A DNA stretch of 64,000 nt, from the NCBI GenBank assembly GCA_046327745.1, contig JAXLXV010000014.1:146570-210569 (forward strand). The letters are read 5' to 3'. The translations under genes and the position numbers were made by a program. The notes beneath the pieces are model-generated. The model was not told where the DNA came from. It ran no database searches and saw only the letters and a program-made list of their open reading frames with translations. Numbering within the stretch: the stretch's first letter is position 1; the number at the start of each line of letters is the position of its first letter. This DNA is from JABAQJ01 sp046327745. GTDB taxonomy: Bacteria; Gemmatimonadota; Gemmatimonadetes; Gemmatimonadales; Gemmatimonadaceae. This document shows, one piece after another, positions 34,123-42,912 of this stretch.

Positions 34123-35181
34123 ATGATTACGACGGCGCATTCCCCGTTAGGCGCTCCAGCGACCGTGAATCGTCGCGGACTGCCTTGGCGTGTGCTGCTG
34201 GTCGTAATGGGATGGTTCTTGCTCTACGTCGGCAAAGGACCCGCCTCACGGTGGCTCACGTTGGACCTGCTGCGACTGGACCCGCGCTCGCGGTTTGGAG
34301 CGGCCGTCGAGTTCTTCGTCTTCGAGACGCCGAAGGTCCTTTTGCTCCTGGTCGCCGTCGTTTATGTCGTCGGGATCATTCGAACGTATTTCACCCCTGA
34401 GCGAACCCGGACGTTGTTGGCGGGGCGTCGTGAGATCGCGGGCAACGCGCTCGCCGCGGCGCTCGGGATCGTGACGCCATTCTGCTCCTGTTCAGCGGTG
34501 CCGCTGTTCATCGGATTCGTCGAGAGCGGTGTGCCACTCGGTGTCACGTTCTCGTTCTTGATTGCAGCCCCAATGATCAATGAGGTTGCGGTCGTCCTCC
34601 TCTTCGGACTCGTCGGGCCGGCGGTGACGGCGCTTTATGTCGCCACGGGACTGACCATCGCTATCTCTGCCGGGTGGCTGATCGGGCGGCTAGGCCTGGA
34701 GCATCTGGTTGAGGACTGGGTACACGCCGTGCGCGTCGGACCGGCGGCGCCAGACGCTCCACTCACGCTCTCCGACCGTATGGCGGCAGGACGCCAAGCG
34801 TTGCGAGATGTGGTGGGGAAGGTCTGGCTGTATGTGGTGGTGGGGATCGGCGTCGGTTCGTTCATCCATGGCTTTGTGCCGGAACAAGCACTGGCTTCCG
34901 TACTCGGCCGAGGCGCGTGGTGGGCTGTGCCAGCGGCGGTGGCGATTGGTGTGCCGATGTACTCGAACGCGGCTGGCATCGTACCCGTGGTGCAGGCGCT
35001 TCTGGGGAAGGGAGCGGCACTTGGCTCAGCGCTCGCCTTCATGATGTCCGTGACGGCACTCTCGCTCCCAGAAATGGTGATCCTGCGGAAGGTCCTACGG
35101 CCGCCGCTCATGGCCGCATTCATCGGCACGGTGGCCGCTGGGATCGTGCTCGTGGGCTATCTGTTCAACGCGCTCCTGTGA
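34123..35181 (+). CDS. DUF318/ArsP-type permease
   Basis: A 352-residue integral membrane protein. The hallmark is TPFCSCSAVPLFIGF at about 118-132 (Cys121, Cys123), followed by GVTFSFLIAAPMINEVA and a mirror half with GVPMYSNAAGIVPVVQALL. These are the two inverted halves of the permease family that includes ArsP, which exports trivalent organoarsenicals; the paired cysteines could bind soft metals or metalloids. It is followed 28 bases later by a mini-thioredoxin, the usual partner. An ArsR repressor often sits with this pair but is absent here. GAGG lies eight bases before ATG 34123. Confidence 0.92.
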   Translation: MITTAHSPLGAPATVNRRGLPWRVLLVVMGWFLLYVGKGPASRWLTLDLLRLDPRSRFGAAVEFFVFETPKVLLLLVAVVYVVGIIRTYFTPERTRTLLAGRREIAGNALAAALGIVTPFCSCSAVPLFIGFVESGVPLGVTFSFLIAAPMINEVAVVLLFGLVGPAVTALYVATGLTIAISAGWLIGRLGLEHLVEDWVHAVRVGPAAPDAPLTLSDRMAAGRQALRDVVGKVWLYVVVGIGVGSFIHGFVPEQALASVLGRGAWWAVPAAVAIGVPMYSNAAGIVPVVQALLGKGAALGSALAFMMSVTALSLPEMVILRKVLRPPLMAAFIGTVAAGIVLVGYLFNALL

Positions 35182-35209
35182 GGCAGCGGGCGCACGAGGG
35201 GATATTCTA

Positions 35210-35446
35210 ATGAAAGTCGAGATACTCGGTACTGGATGTGCGCGATGCCAACAGCTCACCGCGAATGCAAAGGCCGCGATTGATCAGCTGGGGGTGAACG
35301 CCGAGCTCGTGAAGGTAGAGGATGTGCCCAGCATCATGGCCTACGGTGTGCTGCGCACGCCGGCGCTGGTGGTGAACGGCCAAGTCCGGGCGAGCGGCCG
35401 CGTTGCGACCGCGGATGAAATCGCGCAGCTGATCACGCAGGCCTAG
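35210..35446 (+). CDS. Small thioredoxin-family protein
   Basis: A 78-residue redox protein. It starts with KVEILGTGCARCQQL, where Cys10-x-x-Cys13 is the active site, and ends with TPALVVNGQVRASGRVATADEIAQLI carrying the cis-proline. It matches the short redox-active disulfide (mini-thioredoxin) family found next to DUF318 permeases. It probably reduces the permease cysteines or its metal-bound substrate. GAGGGG lies about 12 bases upstream. A perfect palindrome after the stop probably terminates this two-gene operon. Confidence 0.93.
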   Translation: MKVEILGTGCARCQQLTANAKAAIDQLGVNAELVKVEDVPSIMAYGVLRTPALVVNGQVRASGRVATADEIAQLITQA

Positions 35447-35772
35447 GCGGGCGCTCTACGCCGACGCGCGTCGGCCTCGGCGCCTAACGGTGCACCTCCA
35501 GTTGGCCGGGTGGGTACCCATACCTGCCGACGTACTCCCCGCGAGCACCCGAATGGTTGCATATTCCCCAGCGTGTTAGACGTTCAGTGGCTTTGCGTGC
35601 GCCATCGCCTGACGCTCAAGGGGAAAATGAAGACCATCCACCGCCATCGAGTACGCGCTGCCATGATGGCCACCATGTCCTCGTCGCTGTCCAGGCTCGC
35701 GGTATGTCCCGCGCACCGCGAGGCATCACCCCATTCCGCGATCAGTCGCCGTTAGGCGGCACGTCCTGACGC
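35447..35772. other. Intergenic stretch with attC-like words
   Basis: I see no gene in these 326 bases. They contain the palindrome at 35460-35475, GCCTAACG (35482-35489), GTTAGAC (35575-35581) and CGTTAGGC (35750-35757). The last word lies 15 bases before the start of the DUF998 gene, the same spacing seen at the cassette-like genes at 5-6 kb. The first and second words could be the ends of a 100-bp attC-like element, but the inner arms pair poorly. A short open frame inside (from 35627) has no coding character. Confidence 0.4.
35460..35475. terminator. Perfect palindrome after the thioredoxin gene
   Basis: GCCGACGC followed directly by GCGTCGGC, 14 bases after the stop codon. As RNA it would form a six-base-pair hairpin with a GCGC loop. 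It fits a terminator for the permease-thioredoxin operon, though no T-tract follows. Confidence 0.5.
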
Positions 35773-36447
35773 ATGGCAAGAGGAAACAGAGTCAATTACA
35801 GCAGGTCTCAGCGCCTGCTCCTGACCTGCGGGGTGCTTGCGGCGGTTGGATATGTGGGCACCGATATCTGCGCGAGCGCTCTCTATCCTGGCTACAGCTA
35901 TTCCGGGCAAGCCGTGAGCGAACTGTTTGCGATCGGTGCTCCGACCAGCCCTTGGGTCGTGCCACTCCTGACTCTATGGAGTCTCTGCCTGCTCGCCTTT
36001 GCCCTTGGCGTATGGCGCGCCGCGGGATCGCGACGCTTGATTCGTGCGCTCGCCTTGATGTTTGCAGGCAGCGCCGTGATTGGCCTACTTCTGTGGAACG
36101 CCTTTCCGATGCATATGCGTGGCGCCCAACGGTCGTTTACCGACACGATGCACCTGATTCTGGCAGCCAACCCGTTCGTGCTATTGAGCCTCATCTTGGC
36201 GATTATCGCGTTTCGCGGTGCCTTCCGCGTCTATTCAGTGATCAGCGTGTTGATGATGTTGGTGCCTGCCGTCGCTGCGTTCTCTTTTGCCCCAGCCTTG
36301 GACATGAACCAACCAACACCTTGGCTCGGCGCCACCGAACGGCTTGCCCAATACGCATACGAGGCCTGGCAAGTAGTGCTGTCACTGTCGTTCCTTCGGA
36401 CGACGGGTCGTACGGCCGCCACGACCCTCCCGATGTCCGTACGGTAA
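35773..36447 (+). CDS. DUF998 membrane protein
   Basis: A 224-residue protein with six hydrophobic helices, matching the DUF998 family: LLLTCGVLAAVGYVGTDICAS, then SGQAVSELFAIGAPTSPWV, followed by helices from WVVPLLTLWSLCLLAFALG to YAYEAWQVVLSLSFL. Function is not established for the family. A CGTTAGGC word ends 15 bases upstream, so it may be a further cassette-borne gene. The M28 peptidase gene starts 17 bases after its stop, suggesting joint transcription. Confidence 0.85.
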   Translation: MARGNRVNYSRSQRLLLTCGVLAAVGYVGTDICASALYPGYSYSGQAVSELFAIGAPTSPWVVPLLTLWSLCLLAFALGVWRAAGSRRLIRALALMFAGSAVIGLLLWNAFPMHMRGAQRSFTDTMHLILAANPFVLLSLILAIIAFRGAFRVYSVISVLMMLVPAVAAFSFAPALDMNQPTPWLGATERLAQYAYEAWQVVLSLSFLRTTGRTAATTLPMSVR

Positions 36448-36464
36448 CCGATCCTACCGTCCAC

Positions 36465-38339
36465 ATGCGCATTCGATGTCGTACGTTCGTATTGGCGGTT
36501 GCGGCTGTCGGCGTGATCCCCACACGCGGCGGCCTGCACGCGCAGCTGCCAGCGTTGGATGCTCTCAGAGCAAGCCAGACAGCGGGGGCGCAGGCACAGT
36601 CGCTGTTCCGAACGCTGACGACGCAATTTGGCCCGAGGATGATGGGGACGCCGGGGTACTTCTCCTCCGCACAGTGGGCCATGCGTCAGGTCGCGGGCTG
36701 GGGGGCGAAGCCGGCAAAGATGGAGTCGTTCGACTCCGGTGAGCGCGGATGGGCCACGACAGGATATTCCGCCGAGTTGGTGAAGCCAAGCAGCCGTCGG
36801 CTACTCGCGCAGCCGCTGGCCTATTCGAGCTCTACTAACGGCACGGTGGAGTCGCGCCTGCTCTTGGTCGACTCACTCGCGCAACTCGTGACGCTCGGTC
36901 CGCAACTCAAGGGGCGTGTCGTGGCGTTGGGATGGACGTACGCTCCGCCAAGGGGCGCGCCTTCCTCTACACCGGAGCGCCTGTCAGACGAGACCCTGCG
37001 TAGGGCCGAAGCCAACCCAGATCCTAACGACCTGCTGATCGGCTACCACAGCCGGCGTGCGACCAAGGACGCCTTGTCAGGGTTTCGCGAGCGTACTCAG
37101 TCGCAGCGTTCCGTGCTGGAGCAACTCCTTCATTGGGGCGTGGCGGCGATCCTGGTCAGTAGCCCGGGGCCGATGGACGTGCTACGGGTGGACAACAACG
37201 TGTGGCTCGAGGCGTTCGCACTCCGTTCGGATCTCAAGCCTCCGCCCACCTTTGTGGTGAGTCAGCCGGACTTTGGCCTCCTGGTCGGGTTGGCGCGCGA
37301 CGGACCAGAGCCGGTGCTCCGGCTGCGCGCGTCGAACGCGTTCTACGACGACGCGTCGTTCAACGTGAACGTCCTTGCTGACGTGCGTGGGAGCGAACGG
37401 CCTAACGAGGTCGTGATGCTGAGCGCACACTTGGACGCGCATCCGGGCGCCTCGGGGGCCGCGGACAATGCCGCGGGGGTGGCCAGCGTTCTGGAGGCGC
37501 TGCGTTTGATCCTCGCGTCGGGCCAGCGGCCGCGACGAACGATTCGCCTCGCGTTGTGGGGAGGGGAGGAGCAGGGCGGTTTCCGAGGGTCGCTGGCCTA
37601 TGCGCGACGCCACATCGGAGACCTTTGGTCGGGCGCAATGGTACGGGGAGGCGATCAGGTGAAGGCCGTCCTGAATCTGGATAACGGTGCTGGCCGGATC
37701 CGCGGGGTTTTTGCGATGGGCAATCCTGCGGCAGCCGCAACGTTCCGGCGCGTTCTCGCGCCCTTCCGGAACGCCGATGGCCCTGGTGACGGCGCTGTGA
37801 CACTCCAGAACGCCAACCAATCGGACCACGAAATCTTCGACGCGTTGAACATTCCGAGCTTTCCCTTCATCCAGGATCCTCTCGACTACATTCCGCGGGT
37901 GCATCACACCCAGTTCGACCTGCCTGACGTGGTTCCCGCCGAGAATCTGGAACACAACGCGCTGGAGCTGGCATGGACCGCCCTGGCCTTAGCAAACGTG
38001 GAAGAGTCGATTCCGCCGAGACCATACCACACAATCACGGCCCAGCTAGATGGTCGGGTTGAGTTTCGGCTGACGGGCTTGCGGGAGGCGCGGGCGGTCT
38101 ACCTGGTGTCGGACTTCAATCATTGGAACATGTTCGACACGCCGTTGGCTAAGACCCAGGACGGCTGGGTGGCTCGTCTCGATCTGCCGCCGGGGCGCTA
38201 CCTCTACAAGTACATCGTGGACGGCGATTGGACAGCCGATCCCACTACGCCAGCCGCGGAGTTGAAGAAGGACGGCGAAGGGCACGCTGGCCTAACGGAG
38301 CGCGTCGTGCCGCCGTCATCAGCCTCCAAGACGCCGTAG
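36465..38339 (+). CDS. M28 zinc aminopeptidase fused to a glycogen-binding-like domain
   Basis: A 624-residue exported protein. The signal peptide ends in GLHAQ. The M28 catalytic domain (about 295-515) has all ligands: His322 in SAHLDAH, bridging Asp334 in GAADNAAG, catalytic Glu368 with Glu369 in GGEEQGG, Asp406 in LNLDN, and His481 in RVHHTQFD. An inserted protease-associated-like region (about 100-290) precedes the second half of the domain. After it, residues 530-615 form a beta-sandwich like CBM48/AMPK glycogen-binding modules: AVYLVSDFNHWN, GWVARLDLPPGRYLYKYIVDGDW. I know of no common M28 protein with this tail. It probably removes N-terminal residues from peptides or glycopeptides outside the cell. 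Confidence 0.86.
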   Translation: MRIRCRTFVLAVAAVGVIPTRGGLHAQLPALDALRASQTAGAQAQSLFRTLTTQFGPRMMGTPGYFSSAQWAMRQVAGWGAKPAKMESFDSGERGWATTGYSAELVKPSSRRLLAQPLAYSSSTNGTVESRLLLVDSLAQLVTLGPQLKGRVVALGWTYAPPRGAPSSTPERLSDETLRRAEANPDPNDLLIGYHSRRATKDALSGFRERTQSQRSVLEQLLHWGVAAILVSSPGPMDVLRVDNNVWLEAFALRSDLKPPPTFVVSQPDFGLLVGLARDGPEPVLRLRASNAFYDDASFNVNVLADVRGSERPNEVVMLSAHLDAHPGASGAADNAAGVASVLEALRLILASGQRPRRTIRLALWGGEEQGGFRGSLAYARRHIGDLWSGAMVRGGDQVKAVLNLDNGAGRIRGVFAMGNPAAAATFRRVLAPFRNADGPGDGAVTLQNANQSDHEIFDALNIPSFPFIQDPLDYIPRVHHTQFDLPDVVPAENLEHNALELAWTALALANVEESIPPRPYHTITAQLDGRVEFRLTGLREARAVYLVSDFNHWNMFDTPLAKTQDGWVARLDLPPGRYLYKYIVDGDWTADPTTPAAELKKDGEGHAGLTERVVPPSSASKTP

Positions 38340-38340
38340 G

Positions 38341-39195
38341 ATGCTGGTTCTCATTGGTAGGATCGCGGTTGCTCTGGCCGCAGTGGTTGCAGCTGCTATG
38401 CTTTTTGGTAGTCGCCACTGGAACGCGGAGACTCGCGCGTTACGGGCACGACTCGACGCGGCCCGCCTGCGCCCGCGACCACAGACCGTCGACTTTCGAG
38501 AACTCGAAGGGTTGCCTGCCTGCGTCCAGGCTTTCTTTCGCGCTGCAGTCACGGGTGCGCAGCCTCTTGTGGCGGAGGTCCACCTGCGGCACACGGGGAC
38601 ATTCAACATGAGTGAAGCTGCCGAGGCGTGGAAGCCGTTCACTTCGGACCAGAAGGTGGTCACCCAGCGGCCCGGCTTTGACTGGGACGCACGCATTGCG
38701 GTGATTCCGGGATTTTCAGTCCGCGTGCATGACGCCTACGTTGCTGGCGAAGGCGTGCTGCGCGCGTCGCTGCTCGGCCTGTTCACCGTGGCGGACGCCC
38801 GTGGAACCAGCGACCTGGCGGAGGGAGAGCTGATGCGTTTCCTCGCCGAGGCCGCATGGTATCCTACCGCTCTACTGCCGAGCCAGGGCGTGCGGTGGGA
38901 ACCAATTGATGATCGCTCGGCCATGGCGACGCTGACCGACGCCAATGTTTCGGTGAGCCTGGCGTTCACCTTCAACGACGCTGGCTTGATTGAGAGCGTT
39001 CGAGCAAATGCCAGGGGTCGGCAAGTCGGCGGTACGGCGGTTCCGACCGCGTGGCAGGGTCGCTTTTGGAATTACGAAACGCGCGAGGGGATACGTGTGC
39101 CCCTGGATGGTGAGGTCGCTTGGCTTCTGCCAGCCGGCGCGCGACCGTATTGGCGCGGCCGTATCAAGGACGTCGCCTATCAGTTTGCGCAATGA
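38341..39195 (+). CDS. Membrane-anchored DUF6544-like protein
   Basis: A 284-residue protein. It starts with one membrane helix (VLIGRIAVALAAVVAAAMLF). The rest is a mixed alpha-beta domain with the stretches LEGLPACVQAFFRAA, HTGTFNM, FTSDQKVVTQRPGFDWDARI and GLFTVADARGTSDLAEGELMRFLAEAAWYPTAL, which resemble the uncharacterised DUF6544/DUF6920 group. No catalytic motif can be named. It starts two bases after the M28 stop, so both are likely on one message. Confidence 0.7.
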   Translation: MLVLIGRIAVALAAVVAAAMLFGSRHWNAETRALRARLDAARLRPRPQTVDFRELEGLPACVQAFFRAAVTGAQPLVAEVHLRHTGTFNMSEAAEAWKPFTSDQKVVTQRPGFDWDARIAVIPGFSVRVHDAYVAGEGVLRASLLGLFTVADARGTSDLAEGELMRFLAEAAWYPTALLPSQGVRWEPIDDRSAMATLTDANVSVSLAFTFNDAGLIESVRANARGRQVGGTAVPTAWQGRFWNYETREGIRVPLDGEVAWLLPAGARPYWRGRIKDVAYQFAQ

Positions 39196-39335
39196 GTAGG
39201 CTAATCTACGCCGGAGACGTTGGGGCGCAGTAGCGGCCGATGGGCGTGCGCTCTGTTGTAGCTGATGAGTCGTAAGGCGCTTCAGCGTACGGACCGGTAC
39301 ATTCAACGGAAGAACCACAGTCGAGGAGACCTGCC

Positions 39336-40376
39336 TTGAAGACGCAGTATTACACGGCAACAAGCCTCGATGGCTTCATTGCGACTCCAGACGACTCCCT
39401 TGAGTGGCTGTTCCCGCTTGGCGATCTCGCCTCGACCGGGTACCCGGAATTCATGCGGGACGTGGGTGCACTGGCGATGGGCTCCCACACGTATGAATGG
39501 ATGCTTCGCCATCTGATCCAACCCAAGGGGCGTGCGCCGCAGCCGTGGCCGTATGAGCTGCCGACGTGGATCTTCACTAGTCGGTCGCTGCCGACGGTAG
39601 CCGGTGCCGACCTGAGGTTCGTGCGGGGAGACGTTCGACCTGTTCATGCGGAGATGGCCAGCGCGGCGAAAGGGAAGAACATCTGGCTCGTCGGAGGCGG
39701 TGATCTCGTCGGACAGTTCTACGACCACGGATTGCTGGATGAGATCATCGCGCAAGTCGGTTCCGTGACTCTGGGCGCGGGGAAGCCGATCCTGCCACGG
39801 AACATCACCAACCCTTCGCTTCGCCTCACATCGGCGCGCGCCATCGGGGCTGGCTTCGCCGAGTTGCGTTACATCGTACCGGCACGAGTCCCAGCGGGTG
39901 ACGTGGTGCGACCGGCACGCGAAGAGGAGGTTGAGCAACTCGCGGATATCTGGTACGAGGGCTGGCAAGACGCCCACGCCGCGATCGTTCCTGCGGAACT
40001 GGGCAAGCTGCGGACGCGAGAGAGTTTTCAGCAGCGTCTGCGTGCTGCGTTAACCGATGTTCGGGTGGTTGGTCCGCTCCAGCATCCGTTGGGATTTTGC
40101 ATGACAAAAGGAGACGAACTGTACCAGCTCTACGTTGCTCGGGCCGGGCGTGGCAAGCAGATCGCGGCATTGCTGGCGGACGATGCAGTTGCCATCATAC
40201 GTTCGCGTGGGGCGCACACCGCGTGGCTTGGCTGCGCGATCGGCAACGAACGTGCCGCGCGCTTCTATGAGAAGTCGGGGTGGCGTCGCGCTGGAACGAT
40301 CGTGAGTCAGTTGGAAACCCAAGCGGGGCTATTTCCACTCGAAGTCTGGCGATACGAGAAGTCGTTGACTGACTGA
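39336..40376 (+). CDS. DHFR-like / GNAT acetyltransferase fusion
   Basis: A 346-residue two-domain protein. Residues 1-180 belong to the dihydrofolate-reductase-like RibD C-terminal family: TATSLDGFIATPDDSLEWL, MGSHTYEWML, TWIFTSRSLP, and KNIWLVGGGDLVGQFYDHGLLDEI. Residues about 190-345 form a GNAT acetyltransferase: RPAREEEVEQLADIWYEGWQDAH, then YQLYVARAGRGKQIAALL as the acetyl-CoA loop, and GNERAARFYEKSGWRRAG near the end. Both halves are usually separate proteins, so joint action on one small molecule is possible. The start is TTG 39336, with a strong GAGGAG at 39323. The reading frame is continuous across the junction, so this is not a frameshift artefact of two neighbouring genes unless the linker was altered. 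Confidence 0.85.
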   Translation: MKTQYYTATSLDGFIATPDDSLEWLFPLGDLASTGYPEFMRDVGALAMGSHTYEWMLRHLIQPKGRAPQPWPYELPTWIFTSRSLPTVAGADLRFVRGDVRPVHAEMASAAKGKNIWLVGGGDLVGQFYDHGLLDEIIAQVGSVTLGAGKPILPRNITNPSLRLTSARAIGAGFAELRYIVPARVPAGDVVRPAREEEVEQLADIWYEGWQDAHAAIVPAELGKLRTRESFQQRLRAALTDVRVVGPLQHPLGFCMTKGDELYQLYVARAGRGKQIAALLADDAVAIIRSRGAHTAWLGCAIGNERAARFYEKSGWRRAGTIVSQLETQAGLFPLEVWRYEKSLTD

Positions 40377-40448
40377 CACCGCGTCTCAGCCGGGCTGTTG
40401 CAGCGCTTCGCGGTCAGAGATAATCCATGTCCGACTACTTTGACCTGC

Positions 40449-40870
40449 ATGGCACTCCGTGAAGCCCTGAACGAGCGACGCGAGGCGCTTGGCCTCAGTT
40501 GGACCGACATTGGTGCAGAACTCGGTGTGAGCGCCTCGACGCTCAGTGGCTTGGGCACGCGGGGCAGCGCCGAAGGGGACGGGGTGCTGCGCGCGGTGGC
40601 GTGGTTGAGACGCAGTCCCGAGAGTTTCGTGCCATATCATCCGTCTGGCCTACTTGGGACGCTGTTTGGTACTGGTGCAGCTACGCTGCGATTCGATGCG
40701 CGTACGTTGTACGCGGCGGTGGAGGCGCGCGTGCCGCGCGCGGGATGACTTGGCAACAGGTTGCACAAGCCAGCGGACTTGCGAACGCTGCGGCGCTTAC
40801 TCGGCTTCGATCCGGCGGGCGGGTGATGTTTCCAGCCGTGATGCAGGTGCTGACTTGGCTGGTGTGCTGA
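40449..40870 (+). pseudogene. Frameshifted double-HTH regulator
   Basis: The first frame encodes ALREALNERREALGLSWTDIGAELGVSAST, an XRE-like helix-turn-helix, and stops at 40748. The next frame, starting inside that stop at 40745, encodes MTWQQVAQASGLANAAALTRLRSGG, a second helix-turn-helix of the same style, to 40870. The family I would expect has both in one chain, joined as AAVEAR then ARGMTW. One missing base near 40729, in a GCGC-rich run, would restore it. Either the gene is dead or the base is a sequencing error. The N-terminal start is uncertain; ATG 40449 is used. Confidence 0.6.
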
Positions 40871-41019
40871 CCGCGCAGTTCGTGCGGGTGACTACTCGGT
40901 GATGGAACAGCGAGGGACTACCGGTTTCGTCACCTGCGACGTCGCATGTTCCGTCGCGCTATCATTGCTTGGAGTGAGTTGTTAGGCCCGCTTACCATGG
41001 GCGTCTCGTGAGTCGTCAG

Positions 41020-41815
41020 GTGAATCGCTGGTTCTACGTAGCAATGGCCACGGTCACGCCGACCGCGGCTGTCGGCTTCGGGCGCACGGCGCGCCCATGA
41101 TGGCGGGGACGTTCACCGGTCCGACGATCCTTCACGTCCACGGCACGCTGGCGTTGTGCTGGGTCCTTCTTTTTTCTCACTCCAACCACTGCTTGTTCGC
41201 TGGCGAAAGGTCGCGGTGCACCGACGGCTTGGCTTGCTCGGGCTCCCACTGGCACTCGGTGTTGCCGTGACGATGGTGCCTGCTGGCATGCAGCAAGTCG
41301 CGCGCGACACAGCTGCTGGCGCAGGCGACACGGGGATCTCGGCGATTGTCGGCGTCTTCACCTCCGCCATCCTTTTCTTCACTCTGGTCACGTGCGGCGT
41401 CGTCGCCCGTCGCGACCGTGAGGCTCACGCGCGTTGGCTGCTGCTCGCAACATTGGTGGTGGCGTGGCCGGCGTGGTTCCGATGGCGACACCGGTTCCCA
41501 TCCGTGCCTGTCCTGACATCTGGTTCGCTGTGGTATTGCCCTATCTGTGGGTTGGCGTTCGCACACACGAACACCATGTATTGGCTCACCGTGAAGGGCC
41601 TGGACCACATGGCGTTCACTGATGCGGCACTGAAGCCCACGGCTGCTGAACGGGTCAAGGTGCTCGCCGGGACCCAAGTGAGCGCCCAGCGCATCCAGGA
41701 GATGACCACGGCTTACGTGTCGGCGTTCTTCGGGGCCCATCTTTCTGGAGCCCCACCGGCCGCGAGCCTGACCCGATCGCCTTACGTTGAGGCCGTCTTG
41801 CGTCGTAAGCCTTGA
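41020..41815 (+). pseudogene. Chimeric pseudogene: membrane protein joined to a hydrolase tail
   Basis: Pieces of one membrane-protein family appear in three frames in order. They are RWFYVAMATVT from GTG 41020, then MAGTFTGPTILHVHGTLALCWVLLF from about 41098, then VAVHRRLGLLGLPLALGVAVTM from about 41210, with helices to about 41480. At about 41580 the last frame changes into KGLDHMAFTDAAL and AQRIQEMTTAYVSAFFGAHLSG, which is the C-terminal end of a PAF-acetylhydrolase/dienelactone-type hydrolase. The longest open frame (41156-41815) thus joins two unrelated families. At least two frameshifts and one deletion or fusion are needed to explain it. The hydrolase gene at 22718 contains a related ending (GANHLTF). 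Confidence 0.7.
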
Positions 41816-41896
41816 ATGACCGACGAATGCGCGTGGGCGGCCTAACGATTATTTTCAGTCCGCCGACGTCTTCCCCGAAGCGAGGAACTCTGTCCC

Positions 41897-42337
41897 ATGA
41901 CACCAGGTCCAACCGCTGTTGATCGCGAGCAGGCCTCGACGGCAACGCGCAATCTCGCGTCGATCAGCCCGTTCTTCATTGTGAAGGACTTGCAGGCCTC
42001 GATCGCGTACTACGTCGAACGCTTCGGTTTCCAGCTGGATTTTCAGGGGCCACCGGACGATGTGTACTACGCACACGTAAGCCGCGACGGTATTGGCATC
42101 ATGCTCAAAGCGATCACGCCTGAGGTGCTGCCGGTGCCGAACCATACTCGGCACGAATGGGCCCGATGGGATGCCTATATCTACACGCTGGATCCCGACC
42201 CGCTGTTCGCCGAGTTCAAGGAACGCGGAGCGACCTTTGTGAAGGAGCTGTCCTCAATCGATATCGATCTCTGGGGATTTGAGGTGACCGATGGCGATGG
42301 CTATGTGCTGGCGTTCTTTCGCACGCGTGACGAGTAA
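41897..42337 (+). CDS. VOC-family (glyoxalase/bleomycin resistance) protein
   Basis: A 146-residue protein with one VOC fold of two beta-alpha-beta-beta-beta units. ISPFFIVKDLQASIAYYVERFGFQLDFQ opens the first, and EWARWDAYIYTLDPDPLFAEFKERGATFVKEL opens the second, ending with FEVTDGDGYVLAFFR. Metal ligand positions are not fully conserved in this style, so it may bind a drug or small electrophile rather than act as glyoxalase. GAGGAA lies 11 bases before ATG 41897. It is intact, in contrast to its neighbours on both sides in this decayed stretch. Confidence 0.88.
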   Translation: MTPGPTAVDREQASTATRNLASISPFFIVKDLQASIAYYVERFGFQLDFQGPPDDVYYAHVSRDGIGIMLKAITPEVLPVPNHTRHEWARWDAYIYTLDPDPLFAEFKERGATFVKELSSIDIDLWGFEVTDGDGYVLAFFRTRDE

Positions 42338-42381
42338 GGGACCCGAAAGAAATCGGCACGGCTGCGTTACGACGTCACCCT

Positions 42382-42912
42382 TCAGAATACCCCGTCGTTG
42401 AGCTCCGGCCGTTCGTCCAACACGATTGTTTCGGCAATGCGATCGTGCACCGTTTGCCGATACGGATGAATGAAGTACTGCAGAAATCCGAATCCCCCTT
42501 CCAGCGTGGACGCCCCGTAGCCTAACGCGCGTTCGAAAGAATGCCACAGCGAGAGATGCTCGTGGTGCAACGACGCCACGCGCAGTTTCATCAGCTTCTT
42601 TCCCGGCGATCGTCCGTCGAGCCAGTACGTGGTGAGGCTGAAGTAGAGCACCAGCCACGCAATACTGTACCAGTTGTCGAAGAACCCGAAATGCACTTGC
42701 AGGTTCTTGTAGTACTTGGCGAGTCCCATCGTGACCGGTAGCGCGACGAGAATGAACCCCACGGCCGCGATCATGAAGTCGATGAGCATGGCCCACACGC
42801 GACGTCGGAAGGGGGCGAGGCGTTTTCCGGTCAGGCGGGCCATGTGGTGGTCCGCATGCGGAGTAAACGTCTCGGGCCCAAGGGGGAGACGGCGGCGGAC
42901 GGGAGTGCTCAT
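42382..42912 (-). CDS. RDD-family membrane protein
   Basis: A 176-residue protein with the RDD signature: arginine and aspartate in LAPFRRRVWAMLIDFMIAA at the first helix, and the second aspartate region at YWLDGRSPGKKLMKLRV. Three membrane helices are visible. RDD proteins are small transporters or modulators of unknown substrate; some are implicated in Na+/H+ exchange. The start at 42912 is set by the first methionine ahead of an arginine-rich N-terminus. It converges on the VOC gene and is divergent from the YCII pseudogene. Confidence 0.87.
   Translation of the reverse strand: MSTPVRRRLPLGPETFTPHADHHMARLTGKRLAPFRRRVWAMLIDFMIAAVGFILVALPVTMGLAKYYKNLQVHFGFFDNWYSIAWLVLYFSLTTYWLDGRSPGKKLMKLRVASLHHEHLSLWHSFERALGYGASTLEGGFGFLQYFIHPYRQTVHDRIAETIVLDERPELNDGVF

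Noticed and set aside
35510..35755. Short open frame between thioredoxin and DUF998
   Set aside because: No coding character, and it overlaps the attC-like words; treated as non-coding.
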